NCBI GenBank assembly: GCA_023433855.1
Contig: JAEYTV010000032.1
Location: forward strand, 1 to 12,061
Reading direction: 5' to 3'
Origin: Pseudomonadota bacterium
Lineage (GTDB): Bacteria > Pseudomonadota > Alphaproteobacteria > Rhizobiales > Rhizobiaceae
Length of the DNA: 12,061 nucleotides
Shown here: positions 1-6,082 of the stretch, in pieces
How positions within the stretch are numbered: position 1 is the stretch's first letter
Layout of the letters: the number at the start of each line of letters is the position of its first letter
Position numbers and translations under genes: made by a program
Notes under the pieces: generated by a model
Told to the model about the DNA's origin: nothing
Database searches by the model: none
Seen by the model: the letters and a program-made list of their open reading frames with translations, nothing else

Positions 1-27
1 GCCGAACTTCATGACGATGCGAGCCAT
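1..27 (-). CDS. lysC: Aspartate kinase, N-terminal fragment (runs off left edge)
   Basis: Read on the minus strand from base 27, the first nine codons give MARIVMKFG, the start of the rhizobial aspartokinase N-terminus (usual continuation GTSVA, part of the KFGGTSV ATP-binding motif). Aspartokinase phosphorylates aspartate, the first step toward lysine, threonine and methionine. Only this stub lies in the window, so domains and feedback sites cannot be judged. No Shine-Dalgarno stands just before the ATG. Identification rests on a short but characteristic peptide and on the usual rhizobial position of lysC close to and divergent from ubiG; here the SH3b gene and a non-coding stretch lie between the two. 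Confidence 0.75.
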
Positions 28-43
28 ACGACTAAACCATTCT

Positions 44-55
44 AGCGCCGGCGCT
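44..55. promoter_or_regulatory. 12-bp perfect palindrome just upstream of lysC
   Basis: AGCGCCGGCGCT is perfectly self-complementary and lies 16 bp upstream of the lysC start. It could be an operator or a small leader hairpin. A TAGAAT hexamer partly overlapping it on the minus strand resembles a -10 element, but there is no good -35 at the right distance. The structure is seen directly; a function is inferred. Confidence 0.25.
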
Positions 56-84
56 CTAAGCATTGAGCGCCAGCTTCCGGATAC

Positions 85-110
85 CACAAAATCCCGCTTC
101 CGGCGGGATC
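85..110 (-). terminator. Probable intrinsic terminator between the SH3b gene and lysC
   Basis: ATCCCGC (91-97) and GCGGGAT (103-109) form a perfect 7-bp stem with a 5-base loop. On the minus strand the stem is followed by a TTTTGT run (90-85), the layout of a rho-independent terminator for transcripts arriving from the SH3b gene. It sits about 60 bp upstream of lysC, so it could also act as an attenuator in a lysC leader if the lysC promoter lies further upstream. Confidence 0.5.
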
Positions 111-198
111 ATCAAGTTGCGGGTCTCTTAGCGAAAAGGGGGAAAGGGCGCAATGGGCAGGAACCCATGGAAAAGGCCTTACTCAACACAGGACAAGA

Positions 199-220
199 CC
201 GCGCGGAACTGACCGCGCGG
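199..220 (-). terminator. GC-rich hairpin just downstream of the SH3b gene
   Basis: Two copies of the self-complementary octamer CCGCGCGG (199-206 and 213-220), 6 bases apart, can pair as an 8-bp stem. The hairpin starts 12 bp after the SH3b stop codon. The following T tract on the minus strand is weak (TCTTGT), so this may stabilise the transcript or give partial termination, with the stronger hairpin at 91-109 behind it. The copies also form a 10-bp direct repeat (197-206, 211-220). Confidence 0.35.
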
Positions 221-232
221 CCCGCAGCTTGC

Positions 233-1048
233 CTAGGGGCGAAGCAAGCATCCTACGCCACCACGCTCGCACTGGCTGTCCGGCGAGGGGCGTCTTCTGT
301 CACCGTCGTTGCTGCGGGGTGACTCGCGCTCGCTGCGATCTCGCTCCCGCACCCGTTCAGCTCTCTCACGGTTCAGGTTAGCGTCACGTTCGGCGCGGTC
401 ACGGTCTCTGTCCCGGCCACGCTCGGCGTCTTGGCGATCTCTGTCACGATCGCGGTTACGCCACTCGTCGCGCGCCTGATCACGATCCCTGTCGCGGTCC
501 CAACGCGGGGGACCGGCATCGCTCCTGTCGCGGTCCCAGCGCGGAGGGTTTCGATCCCAACGGTCGCGGTTGCCATCCCAACGGTCGCGATCCCGATCCC
601 AGCGCGGCGGAGGTGGTGGGGGAGGATTATTTCGCGGATTCCAGGTAAAGCGGCGCCAGCGATCGCGCTCCCGGTAGAAGTCCCGGTCACGGTAGTGGCG
701 ACCCCAGTAGGTGTCGACATCGAAGGTAACCAGAGGAATGCCGAGGCTGCGGTAGTAGGTAGGACCGACGTAAACGCGGTTGGACCGATAGGTCGCCTGG
801 ACGTAGTTGCCGGATACCCAGCCACGGCCGCCGAAAAACGAGACATCGCACCAGTTGACGCTGCTGAGGCAGCCATTGATGGTGATCGACGTGCCGTCCG
901 GAATCACGGTGACTGCGGGATAGGATGTGCTTGGTCCGGATCGCATATTGACATTCGCTGTCGCGAAACCACGGACGGCCGCTTCCGCCAGCGTTGGCGC
1001 TGCAATCAAGGCGCAGAGGGCCGCAAAAGACATAAGGACTTTATTCAA
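233..1048 (-). CDS. Exported SH3b-domain protein with Arg/Asp-rich C-terminal tail
   Basis: This 271-residue protein probably acts in the periplasm or at the envelope. Residues 1-23 form a signal peptide (hydrophobic core, then AEA before AVRG). Residues 26-83 are a bacterial SH3 domain with the typical NMRSGPS, GC..VNWCDV and GRGWVSGNYV segments; Cys60 and Cys67 could form a disulphide. A YWGRHYR segment (115-120) follows, then a polyproline run (142-148) and about 110 residues dominated by Arg and Asp (RWDRDRDR-type repeats). The N-terminal part matches a known rhizobial SH3 domain family of unproven role; cell-wall or peptide binding is inference. The TTG at 1048 was chosen because AGGAGG lies 7 bases upstream. 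The next ATG, at 1033, is 22 bases from that site and would shorten the signal peptide; a longer reading from 1159 puts non-secretory sequence before it. The tail composition varies readily and gives no function by itself. Confidence 0.8.
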   Translation of the reverse strand: MNKVLMSFAALCALIAAPTLAEAAVRGFATANVNMRSGPSTSYPAVTVIPDGTSITINGCLSSVNWCDVSFFGGRGWVSGNYVQATYRSNRVYVGPTYYRSLGIPLVTFDVDTYWGRHYRDRDFYRERDRWRRFTWNPRNNPPPPPPPRWDRDRDRWDGNRDRWDRNPPRWDRDRSDAGPPRWDRDRDRDQARDEWRNRDRDRDRQDAERGRDRDRDRAERDANLNRERAERVRERDRSERESPRSNDGDRRRPSPDSQCERGGVGCLLRP

Positions 1049-1055
1049 GGGGCTT

Positions 1056-1061
1056 CCTCCT
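1056..1061 (-). promoter_or_regulatory. Ribosome binding site fixing a TTG start for the SH3b gene
   Basis: A perfect AGGAGG on the minus strand lies 7 bases before the TTG at 1048. No other in-frame start nearby has such a site, so it decides the start and gives a complete signal peptide. Confidence 0.65.
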
Positions 1062-1087
1062 GAGAAACCGTTACAGCCCGAACAGAG

Positions 1088-1108
1088 GTGCGGGACGCCT
1101 TCCCGCAC
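1088..1108 (-). promoter_or_regulatory. Perfect 8-bp hairpin in the SH3b gene leader
   Basis: GTGCGGGA (1088-1095) and TCCCGCAC (1101-1108) pair perfectly around a 5-base loop, 40 bp upstream of the SH3b start. No T tract follows on either strand, so it is not an obvious terminator. It could be a leader stem or a dyad operator. Confidence 0.35.
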
Positions 1109-1206
1109 ATCAATGTTCAACGCCTCTTCATTGTTCCATTCTTGCTCTGAATGGCACATGAATGGCCTTGACGATATTACTTCCTGGTGGCGGGGCCGGT
1201 AGACCG

Positions 1207-1226
1207 CCTCTCAGCGATCTGAGAGG
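1207..1226. other. Perfect 8-bp inverted repeat
   Basis: CCTCTCAG and CTGAGAGG are separated by CGAT. There is no T tract on either side. It overlaps the stop of the doubtful minus-strand ORF ending at 1211, so it may be a transcript-end structure or a remnant. Confidence 0.35.
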
Positions 1227-1483
1227 GGAGTTCCACACGTCAGGTTCGTGTCGCGATCCCTGCCATTCAATCGCGAAGACGATCGAGGGACCACGACAAC
1301 CGCAGACGCCCAGGTGTTTCCTCGTGGCCCACGGCTGGATGCGGCAGCAGGACCAACGCGCCCGGCGCTTCTGCCGCGCGATAGCCGTTCGGGGACATAT
1401 CCCGCCCGATGTTCAACCTTGCTGTCGGTCAGCGTCAAGGATGTCTCTTCGAAGCCCAGTAGCTCCTTCAATCGCGCCGCCAT
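1211..1483 (-). CDS. Doubtful small ORF, possibly a gene remnant
   Basis: Reading minus from the ATG at 1483 gives 90 residues (MAARLKELLGFEETSLTLTD at the start); a GTG at 1492 would add three more. The first 40 or so residues have a plausible helical, coding-like composition. The rest (rich in Ser, Arg, Val and Gly) reads like a random frame. Another minus frame stays open briefly after residue ~37 (AAEAPGALVLLPHP...), so a decayed or frameshifted gene is possible. A GAGG lies 3-4 bases before the ATG, too close for a good site. The stop lies inside the hairpin at 1207-1226. I recognise no family and give it a low chance of being a real protein. Confidence 0.2.
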   Translation of the reverse strand: MAARLKELLGFEETSLTLTDSKVEHRAGYVPERLSRGRSAGRVGPAAASSRGPRGNTWASAVVVVPRSSSRLNGRDRDTNLTCGTPLSDR

Positions 1484-1722
1484 GATCCTCACTGTTCTGC
1501 TTCGGGCTCCAAGACAATCCTCATGCGCCTATAAAGACGATGCCATAAAGAACCTGCTCCGGATCACCGTCCTCGTGCCCGCCGCGCCGCGCACCTTCCC
1601 CCGGCGCCGTCGAGACGATCCGGATTGGAGCGCGGGCAGCAGAGCCGAGAAGGAACAGAACGGCACTTGACTTCCGATTCCCGGCATCCGACTTCAAGGA
1701 TTGAAACGAAGAGGTGTACACG

Positions 1723-2469
1723 ATGAGCGATGCCGCCAGAACGACCGTTGATCAGCAGCAGGTGGAATGGTTCACCAGAATGGCTGCCGAATGGTGGGAT
1801 CCAACCGGAAAGTTCAAGCCGCTTCATAAGTTCAACCCCGTGCGCCTCGCCTATATCCGGGACCGGATCTGCGAGAGCCTTGGTCGTGATCCCAAGGCCC
1901 ACCTGCCTCTTGCTGGCTTGCGTGTCCTCGATATCGGCTGTGGCGGAGGCCTCCTGTCAGAACCGCTCGCCCGGATGGGTGCGACGGTCGTGGGCGCCGA
2001 TCCCTCCGAAAAGAACATCGGCATCGCGTCTACCCACGCAGCCGAATCCGGCCTGTCGATCGATTACCGCGCCGTGACCGCCGAACATCTCGCACAAGAA
2101 GGCGAGAGCTTTGACGTTGTACTGAACATGGAAGTAGTCGAGCACGTAGCCGACGTAGAACTCTTCATGTCGACCTGCGCCAGTATGGTGCGGCCGGGGG
2201 GCCTCATGTTCGTCGCCACCATCAATCGTACCCTCAAGGCAGGAGCATTGGCGATTTTCGCGGCGGAGAACATCCTGCGCTGGCTGCCCCGGGGTACCCA
2301 TCAATATGAAAAACTCGTCCGCCCGGAAGAACTGGAAAAACCGCTGACCGCGAGCGGCATGGAAATCATCCACCGTACCGGCGTCTTCTACAATGTCCTG
2401 CAGGACCGGTGGAACCTCTCATCCGACATGGACGTGAACTACATGCTTCTGGCCAAGCGGGAGGTGTAG
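1723..2469 (+). CDS. ubiG: Ubiquinone biosynthesis O-methyltransferase UbiG
   Basis: 248 residues, normal length for UbiG. It transfers methyl from S-adenosylmethionine at the two O-methylation steps of ubiquinone synthesis and acts at the inner membrane face. The N-terminal [20 protein letters not shown] (16-35) is a UbiG signature. The Rossmann motif I LDIGCGGG is at 69-76, an acidic residue ends strand 2 (GADPS, 91-95), and NMEVVEHV (135-142) and MVRPGG (155-160) match the later methyltransferase motifs. [14 protein letters not shown] (191-204) is the UbiG-type insertion. The ATG at 1723 is preceded by GAGG at 8 bases; an alternative GTG at 1714 adds three residues and lacks its own site. 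It is monocistronic here, convergent with the DUF1178 operon (55 bp between stops). Confidence 0.95.
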   Translation: MSDAARTTVDQQQVEWFTRMAAEWWDPTGKFKPLHKFNPVRLAYIRDRICESLGRDPKAHLPLAGLRVLDIGCGGGLLSEPLARMGATVVGADPSEKNIGIASTHAAESGLSIDYRAVTAEHLAQEGESFDVVLNMEVVEHVADVELFMSTCASMVRPGGLMFVATINRTLKAGALAIFAAENILRWLPRGTHQYEKLVRPEELEKPLTASGMEIIHRTGVFYNVLQDRWNLSSDMDVNYMLLAKREV

Positions 2470-2524
2470 TCGTCACCGGCCGTGATAGGGTTGCCGCACG
2501 ATCGGATCCACACGTGGAACGGCT

Positions 2525-2953
2525 TCAGTTGGCTTCCTCAGGCAGCACTGGCAACGGCGCCACCTCGATACCTTCCTCCAGGAGTTCGCGCACGTCTCCG
2601 ATACTAGCCTGGCCGATGATGCCGCGGGCTTCCGACTCGCCATAGTGGATCTTGCGCGCTTCTTCCGGGAATTTCTCGCCGACGTCCTCGGCGCTCGCCC
2701 GGATCAGGGCAACCGCTTCGCGGATCTTCGCGACCATCTCCTGATGCGCGGCACTCATCACCATCTCCCGCTTTTGCTCCCTTTTGCGCGCCGTCGAGAC
2801 GGACGGAGCCATCAGGGTCTTGGAGATCGAGGAGGAATTGCAGACCGGACACGTGAGAAATCCACCGGCGATCTGACTGTCGAAGTCGGCGCTCGTGGAG
2901 AACCATCCTTCGAATGCATGTGCGTTTTCACACGAGAGAGAATACTTGATCAA
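2525..2953 (-). CDS. DUF1178 family protein (putative zinc-ribbon)
   Basis: 142 residues, usual for DUF1178. The family is widespread in alpha- and betaproteobacteria and has no established function. Cys8, His12 and the pair CPVC (35-38) could bind a metal at the N-terminus. The middle is charged and helical, and IHYGESEARGI (102-112) is the conserved family segment. It is the last gene of the operon comF > grxC > hydrolase > DUF1178. The start is a TTG at 2953 that overlaps the hydrolase stop as TTGA, with AGGAGG 9 bases upstream inside the hydrolase gene. Reinitiation or coupling with the hydrolase is therefore likely. The MIKYSLSC beginning aligns with the family N-terminus, which supports the non-ATG start. 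Confidence 0.9.
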   Translation of the reverse strand: MIKYSLSCENAHAFEGWFSTSADFDSQIAGGFLTCPVCNSSSISKTLMAPSVSTARKREQKREMVMSAAHQEMVAKIREAVALIRASAEDVGEKFPEEARKIHYGESEARGIIGQASIGDVRELLEEGIEVAPLPVLPEEAN

Positions 2954-3804
2954 GCGGCTACGCCTCCTGCCGCATCAGACACCGTCGTGAGCGTGAATTC
3001 ACGCGCGTTCTTAAGGTTTGGGATCTTTGCGCGTGCGACGGCGACGGCCGAGATGTCGACCTCTGCAAGCACCACCGCTTCGCCCGCACCGCCTGCAGAG
3101 GCCAGCACCGCGCCCCATGGATCGACTATCATCGAGTGGCCGTAGGTCTCGCGACCATCCTCATGCTTCCCTGCCTGCGCGGCGGCGATTACAAAGGCGC
3201 CATTTTCGATCGCGCGCGCCCTGAGTAACACATCCCAATGTGCTTCCCCCGTCTGGCGGGTGAACGCTGCCGGCACCGTCAGGATCTCGGCGCCCGCAAG
3301 TGCCTCGGCGCGGAAGAGCTGCGGGAAACGCACATCATAGCAGATCGCAAAGCCGAGGGTTCCGAATGGCAGACGAGCCAGTTTGGCAGCCTCGCCTGGC
3401 TCATAGGCCGAACTCTCCCGCCAGCTTTCCCCATTGTCCAGATCAACGTCGAACATGTGGATCTTGTCATAGGTGGAGACCATCTGTCCGGAGGGTGAAA
3501 AAAGGAACGAACGATTGGCGATCTTGCCGTCGTCCCTGGCAATCGCTGTCGAGCCTATGTGCAAGTATACGCTGAGATCACTGGCGAGCGCGCGGGCCGT
3601 TGACACTATAATGTCATGCTCTTCGTCCCGCAGGATTTCGCGCATCGCCTTGCGGTTGCGCTGCAGCGCGCCGGTCATCTCAGGGGTCTGGATATAGGTC
3701 GCGCCGGCGGCCGCTGCCTCGCGCACGAGACGGGCCATGGCGGCGGCGTTCCTGTCGGGGTCCGTGCCAGAACACATCTGGATCGCGGCTGCCTTGAAAG
3801 CCAT
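2950..3804 (-). CDS. Carbon-nitrogen hydrolase (nitrilase superfamily, Nit1/Nit2-like amidase)
   Basis: 284 residues, normal for this cytoplasmic superfamily. The catalytic Glu-Lys-Cys triad is visible: Glu42 in TPEMTG, Lys114 in YDKIHMFD and Cys155 in ICYDVRFP. The KIHMFDVD and CYDVRFPQLFR segments place it with Nit1/Nit2 enzymes, which hydrolyse deaminated glutathione or omega-amides such as alpha-ketoglutaramate. The glutaredoxin gene immediately upstream makes the deaminated-glutathione (repair) role attractive, but that is inference. The ATG at 3804 was chosen over a TTG at 3819: a GAGG that overlaps the grxC stop lies 9 bases before the ATG, and MAFKAAAIQM is the expected N-terminus. 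The stop overlaps the DUF1178 start by two bases. Confidence 0.9.
   Translation of the reverse strand: MAFKAAAIQMCSGTDPDRNAAAMARLVREAAAAGATYIQTPEMTGALQRNRKAMREILRDEEHDIIVSTARALASDLSVYLHIGSTAIARDDGKIANRSFLFSPSGQMVSTYDKIHMFDVDLDNGESWRESSAYEPGEAAKLARLPFGTLGFAICYDVRFPQLFRAEALAGAEILTVPAAFTRQTGEAHWDVLLRARAIENGAFVIAAAQAGKHEDGRETYGHSMIVDPWGAVLASAGGAGEAVVLAEVDISAVAVARAKIPNLKNAREFTLTTVSDAAGGVAA
2963..2968 (-). promoter_or_regulatory. Ribosome binding site for the TTG-started DUF1178 gene
   Basis: AGGAGG on the minus strand, inside the last codons of the upstream hydrolase gene and 9 bases before the TTG at 2953. It decides the start and implies translation coupled to the upstream gene. Confidence 0.65.
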
Positions 3805-3815
3805 GGTCACAGTCC

Positions 3816-4073
3816 TCAAGCAGCCAGCAGGGGATCCAGCTTTCCGGCCCTGTCGAGGGCGTGAAGGTCGTCGCAGCCGCCGATATGCTGGCCATTGACG
3901 AAGATCTGCGGAAAGGTTGATCGACCATTGGCCTTACGGATCATTTCTTCGCGCAGTTCGCGGGAATGGGTCGCATCGTGCTCCGTATACTCAACGCCCT
4001 TTGACTTGAGCAGAGCCTTCGCACGACTGCAGTAGCCGCAATATTCGCGGGTGTAGATGATCACATCTGCCAT
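3816..4073 (-). CDS. grxC: Glutaredoxin 3 (dithiol)
   Basis: 85 residues, typical of GrxC. It is a small cytoplasmic thiol-disulphide oxidoreductase that uses glutathione to reduce disulphides and protein-glutathione mixed disulphides. The active site is CGYC (Cys12-Cys15) rather than the common CPYC. The cis-proline motif TFP (53-55) and the glutathione-binding GGCDD (65-69) are present. The ATG at 4073, with GGAG about 6 bases upstream, gives the standard MADVIIYTR beginning; a reading from 4124 adds 17 residues unlike the family. It lies 57 bp downstream of comF, and its stop is 11 bp before the hydrolase start. The CGYC variant still has both cysteines, so dithiol chemistry should be intact. 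Confidence 0.93.
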   Translation of the reverse strand: MADVIIYTREYCGYCSRAKALLKSKGVEYTEHDATHSRELREEMIRKANGRSTFPQIFVNGQHIGGCDDLHALDRAGKLDPLLAA

Positions 4074-4130
4074 GAACGTCTCCAGTGCGCAGCCGGGCGG
4101 GAAGTGGCCACGCGTCATTATCATCCGGTG

Positions 4131-4907
4131 TCATATAGGCGCGGAAATTGCCATTGCAAAGGTCAAAACCGTGACCTCGGCGGCACCTGCTTTCTTGAGG
4201 GCGCGGCTGGCGGACGAGACGGTTGCCCCCGTCGTATAGACGTCGTCCACCAGGATCAAGCGTTTCCCTAGAACCTCGGCTGCGTGGTCTGGTCGGACCG
4301 CGAATGCCGCACGCACATTATCCTCGCGCGCTCGAGCCGACAGCCCGACCTGCCGGCTCGTGCGCTTCAAGCGGACAAGCGCTGTCGGAAGATGCGGTTT
4401 TTGACTCTTGTTTGCCAGATGTCTCGCAAGTTCCGCAGCTTGGTTGAACTTGCGTACCGCAAAGCGCGCGGGATGCAGCGGAACTGCGACAATACCGTCG
4501 GAGTTCGCTACATGGTCATGGCACGCCCTTAGCATCCACCCGGCCATCATGGGCGCCAGGTCGGTCCGGTCACGGTATTTCAGCGAATGGACGAGATCAC
4601 GGGCAGCCCCTTCGAAGATGGCAGCAGAGCGCAGTCTATCGAACACAGGAGGACGAGCGATCGCTTCGGGCGATAGCGTCCCGGGTCCGGGGTCATAGGA
4701 GAAAGGCAGGCCCAGAACCTCACAGAAAGGCCGTTCAATGAACCGCACATCCCGCCAACAGGAAGGACACAGGGCGCGATGCTGCCCCGTTTGGACACCG
4801 CATCCCGGACATACCGGCGGATAAACGAAATCAACCATCCGCCTCGCCCACTCTACGGAAAGCGAGGTCAGAAATCTGATGGCGGCGGCCCCCGGCTCTG
4901 CATACAT
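4131..4907 (-). CDS. comF: ComF family protein (phosphoribosyltransferase-like, double zinc finger)
   Basis: 258 residues as called. ComF proteins are needed for DNA uptake in naturally competent bacteria, but most rhizobial carriers are not known to be competent and the role there is unclear. The N-terminus carries two Cys pairs, CPGC (33-36) and CPSC (47-50), with Cys62 nearby, typical of the ComF zinc finger. A PRTase fold follows: PLHPAR..RKFNQAAELA (143-162), the RTSRQVGLSARAREDNVRAAF region and the PRPP-binding loop ILVDDVYTTGAT (218-229). The ATG at 4907 has no Shine-Dalgarno. The frame is open to 5306, but that part overlaps the divergent methyltransferase gene. Met24 (MVDFVYPP) is another possible start and keeps all the motifs. 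It is first in the comF-grxC-hydrolase-DUF1178 operon. Confidence 0.88.
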   Translation of the reverse strand: MYAEPGAAAIRFLTSLSVEWARRMVDFVYPPVCPGCGVQTGQHRALCPSCWRDVRFIERPFCEVLGLPFSYDPGPGTLSPEAIARPPVFDRLRSAAIFEGAARDLVHSLKYRDRTDLAPMMAGWMLRACHDHVANSDGIVAVPLHPARFAVRKFNQAAELARHLANKSQKPHLPTALVRLKRTSRQVGLSARAREDNVRAAFAVRPDHAAEVLGKRLILVDDVYTTGATVSSASRALKKAGAAEVTVLTFAMAISAPI

Positions 4908-4910
4908 GGG

Positions 4911-4939
4911 TTGACAATATCGAACTGGACGAGCCTTTG
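4911..4939 (+). promoter_or_regulatory. Possible promoter for the methyltransferase gene
   Basis: TTGACA at 4911-4916 is a consensus -35. The hexamer after a 17-base spacer (CCTTTG, 4934-4939) is a poor -10, although alphaproteobacterial -10 elements are often degenerate. It lies in the 57-bp divergent gap between comF and the methyltransferase. I could not place a matching promoter for comF. Confidence 0.35.
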
Positions 4940-4964
4940 CGAGCACTGAACGAAAGAGAGCGAA

Positions 4965-5837
4965 ATGGATATTCTTTTCGACGATCATCTCATCAAGGCG
5001 AGGCGCAAGCGGGCGCTCGCTGGCGGCGATACCAATGCGACCTTTCTGCTGCAAATCGCTGCAAGAGAGATGGCGGACCGCCTCGCGATCGTCGAACGTC
5101 GTTTCGGCTTGGCGGTCGAACTTCATGGTGGCACCGGCATTGCTGGACGAGAAGCTATGGCGACCGGCAAGATCGGCACGATGCGCCGCGTGGAGACGGA
5201 TACGGCCTTCGCGCAGGGAGACGACGAGTTCGCCGTTGCCGCTTGGGAAGACGTGCCTCTGGAAGCGGAGACGGTCAACCTGGTCCTGTCTCCCCTGACG
5301 CTTCATTTGGTCAACGACACGCCGGGCGCATTGATCCGCATCCGAAAGGCGCTCAAGCCGGATGGTCTTTTTCTCGGCGCCATTCCCGGAGCGGGAACAC
5401 TTGCCGAACTCCGCGACGTGCTCCTTGCTGCTGAGGCAGAACTGACGGGCGGGGCCAGTCCCCGCGTCATCCCCTTTGCCGACGTCAGAGAAATCGGTGC
5501 ACTTCTGCAGCGGGCCGGTTTCGCCTTGCCGGTCGTCGACGTCGAAACCTACACCGCGCGTTATGATTCACTGTTTGGGCTGATGCGGGATCTGAGGGCT
5601 ATGGGGATGACCAACCCGCTGACTGGTCGCAGCCGCAAACCGGTGACACGCGGGTTCTTTTTGAGGGCGGCGGAGATCTATGCGCAACGATATTCAGATC
5701 CCGATGGGCGCATCCGCGCCACATTCTCGATCATCTACGCCTCCGGCTGGGCCCCACACGAGAGCCAACAGCAGCCACTGAAACCCGGTTCGGCCAAGAT
5801 GAGCCTGGCGGATGCACTGCGGGTGCCAAGAGCATAA
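4965..5837 (+). CDS. SAM-dependent methyltransferase-fold protein, BioC/NDUFAF5-like
   Basis: 290 residues. The C-terminus GWAPHESQQQPLKPGSAKMS (261-280), followed by LADAL, is characteristic of the alphaproteobacterial homologues of mitochondrial NDUFAF5. The human protein hydroxylates an arginine of the complex I subunit NDUFS7 during assembly, so a similar role with the NADH dehydrogenase is plausible. Motif I reads VELHGGTG (51-58) rather than the usual LDLGxGxG, and the later segments LSPLTLHLVND (108-118) and KALKPDGLFLGAI (128-140) follow the methyltransferase pattern. The N-terminal LFDDHLIKARRKRA (4-17) is also family-typical. The ATG at 4965 is preceded by a purine-rich GAGAGCGAA. 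The gene is divergent from comF and converges with the pilin gene, 19 bp apart. Confidence 0.85.
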   Translation: MDILFDDHLIKARRKRALAGGDTNATFLLQIAAREMADRLAIVERRFGLAVELHGGTGIAGREAMATGKIGTMRRVETDTAFAQGDDEFAVAAWEDVPLEAETVNLVLSPLTLHLVNDTPGALIRIRKALKPDGLFLGAIPGAGTLAELRDVLLAAEAELTGGASPRVIPFADVREIGALLQRAGFALPVVDVETYTARYDSLFGLMRDLRAMGMTNPLTGRSRKPVTRGFFLRAAEIYAQRYSDPDGRIRATFSIIYASGWAPHESQQQPLKPGSAKMSLADALRVPRA

Positions 5838-5856
5838 GCAAACCCGCCATCGGACA

Positions 5857-6027
5857 TTATTCGGTTCCGCTGATGTTGTCCGACACGGTCTGGAACGTGT
5901 TCTGCAACCCCGTGCCGACGGCGCCGACGCCAACGATCAGGGCAGCACCGATGATGGCGGCAATAAGCCCATATTCGATCGCGGTTGCTCCACGTTCGTC
6001 GCGCAGAAGACGGCGGAGGAGGCTCAT
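5857..6027 (-). CDS. Flp/Fap-type prepilin (type IVb pilin)
   Basis: 56 residues. The sequence reads MSLLRRLLRDERGATAIEYG, then a hydrophobic helix (LIAAIIGAALIVGVGAVG, 21-38) and a short polar tail ending NISGTE. The prepilin cleavage motif is complete: Gly13, then ATAI, then Glu18-Tyr19, the signature processed by a TadV/CpaA prepilin peptidase. The mature product would be a small pilin of the tad/cpa Flp pilus, which promotes surface attachment. No tad/cpa assembly genes lie in the window, so this is an orphan pilin copy. An AGGA sits 8 bases before the ATG. It follows a small membrane protein gene by 55 bp in the same direction and is probably co-transcribed. Confidence 0.92.
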   Translation of the reverse strand: MSLLRRLLRDERGATAIEYGLIAAIIGAALIVGVGAVGTGLQNTFQTVSDNISGTE

Positions 6028-6082
6028 GGCTTATCCTTTTTTTGAAGAACTCTGATCTGCCACTCTACAGACAATCAGTTAA

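Larger units (their letters stand above)
1062..1722. other. Stretch without a convincing gene between the SH3b gene and ubiG
   Basis: About 660 bp. It should hold the promoters of the minus-strand SH3b gene and of ubiG, but I see no clean -35/-10 pair for the former. For ubiG, CTTGAC at 1667-1672 matches the alphaproteobacterial -35 form, but the -10 at the right spacing is poor. A perfect hairpin lies at 1207-1226 (CCTCTCAG / CTGAGAGG, 4-base loop). Several open frames cross the region on both strands, but all have compositions like random GC-rich frames. The best, at 1211-1492 on minus, is listed separately. Confidence 0.5.

Noticed and set aside
486..600. Short repeated units that could suggest a CRISPR or tandem repeat array
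   Set aside because: The repeats are imperfect, lack regular spacers, and step in multiples of three inside a coding tail; they reflect repeated RWDRDR-type codons.
431..1063. 210-codon plus-strand frame rich in Ala, Val, Pro and Ile opposite the SH3b gene
   Set aside because: It is the complement of the Arg/Asp repeats; the minus strand has the signal peptide, the SH3b domain and an ideal ribosome binding site.
1248..1670. 140-codon plus-strand frame upstream of ubiG
   Set aside because: It has random-like composition, no family resemblance and no convincing ribosome binding site.
2470..2524. Search for a terminator between the convergent ubiG and DUF1178 genes
   Set aside because: Only short dyads of 4-5 bp (for example TCCAC-AC-GTGGA) were found and there is no T tract, too weak to call.
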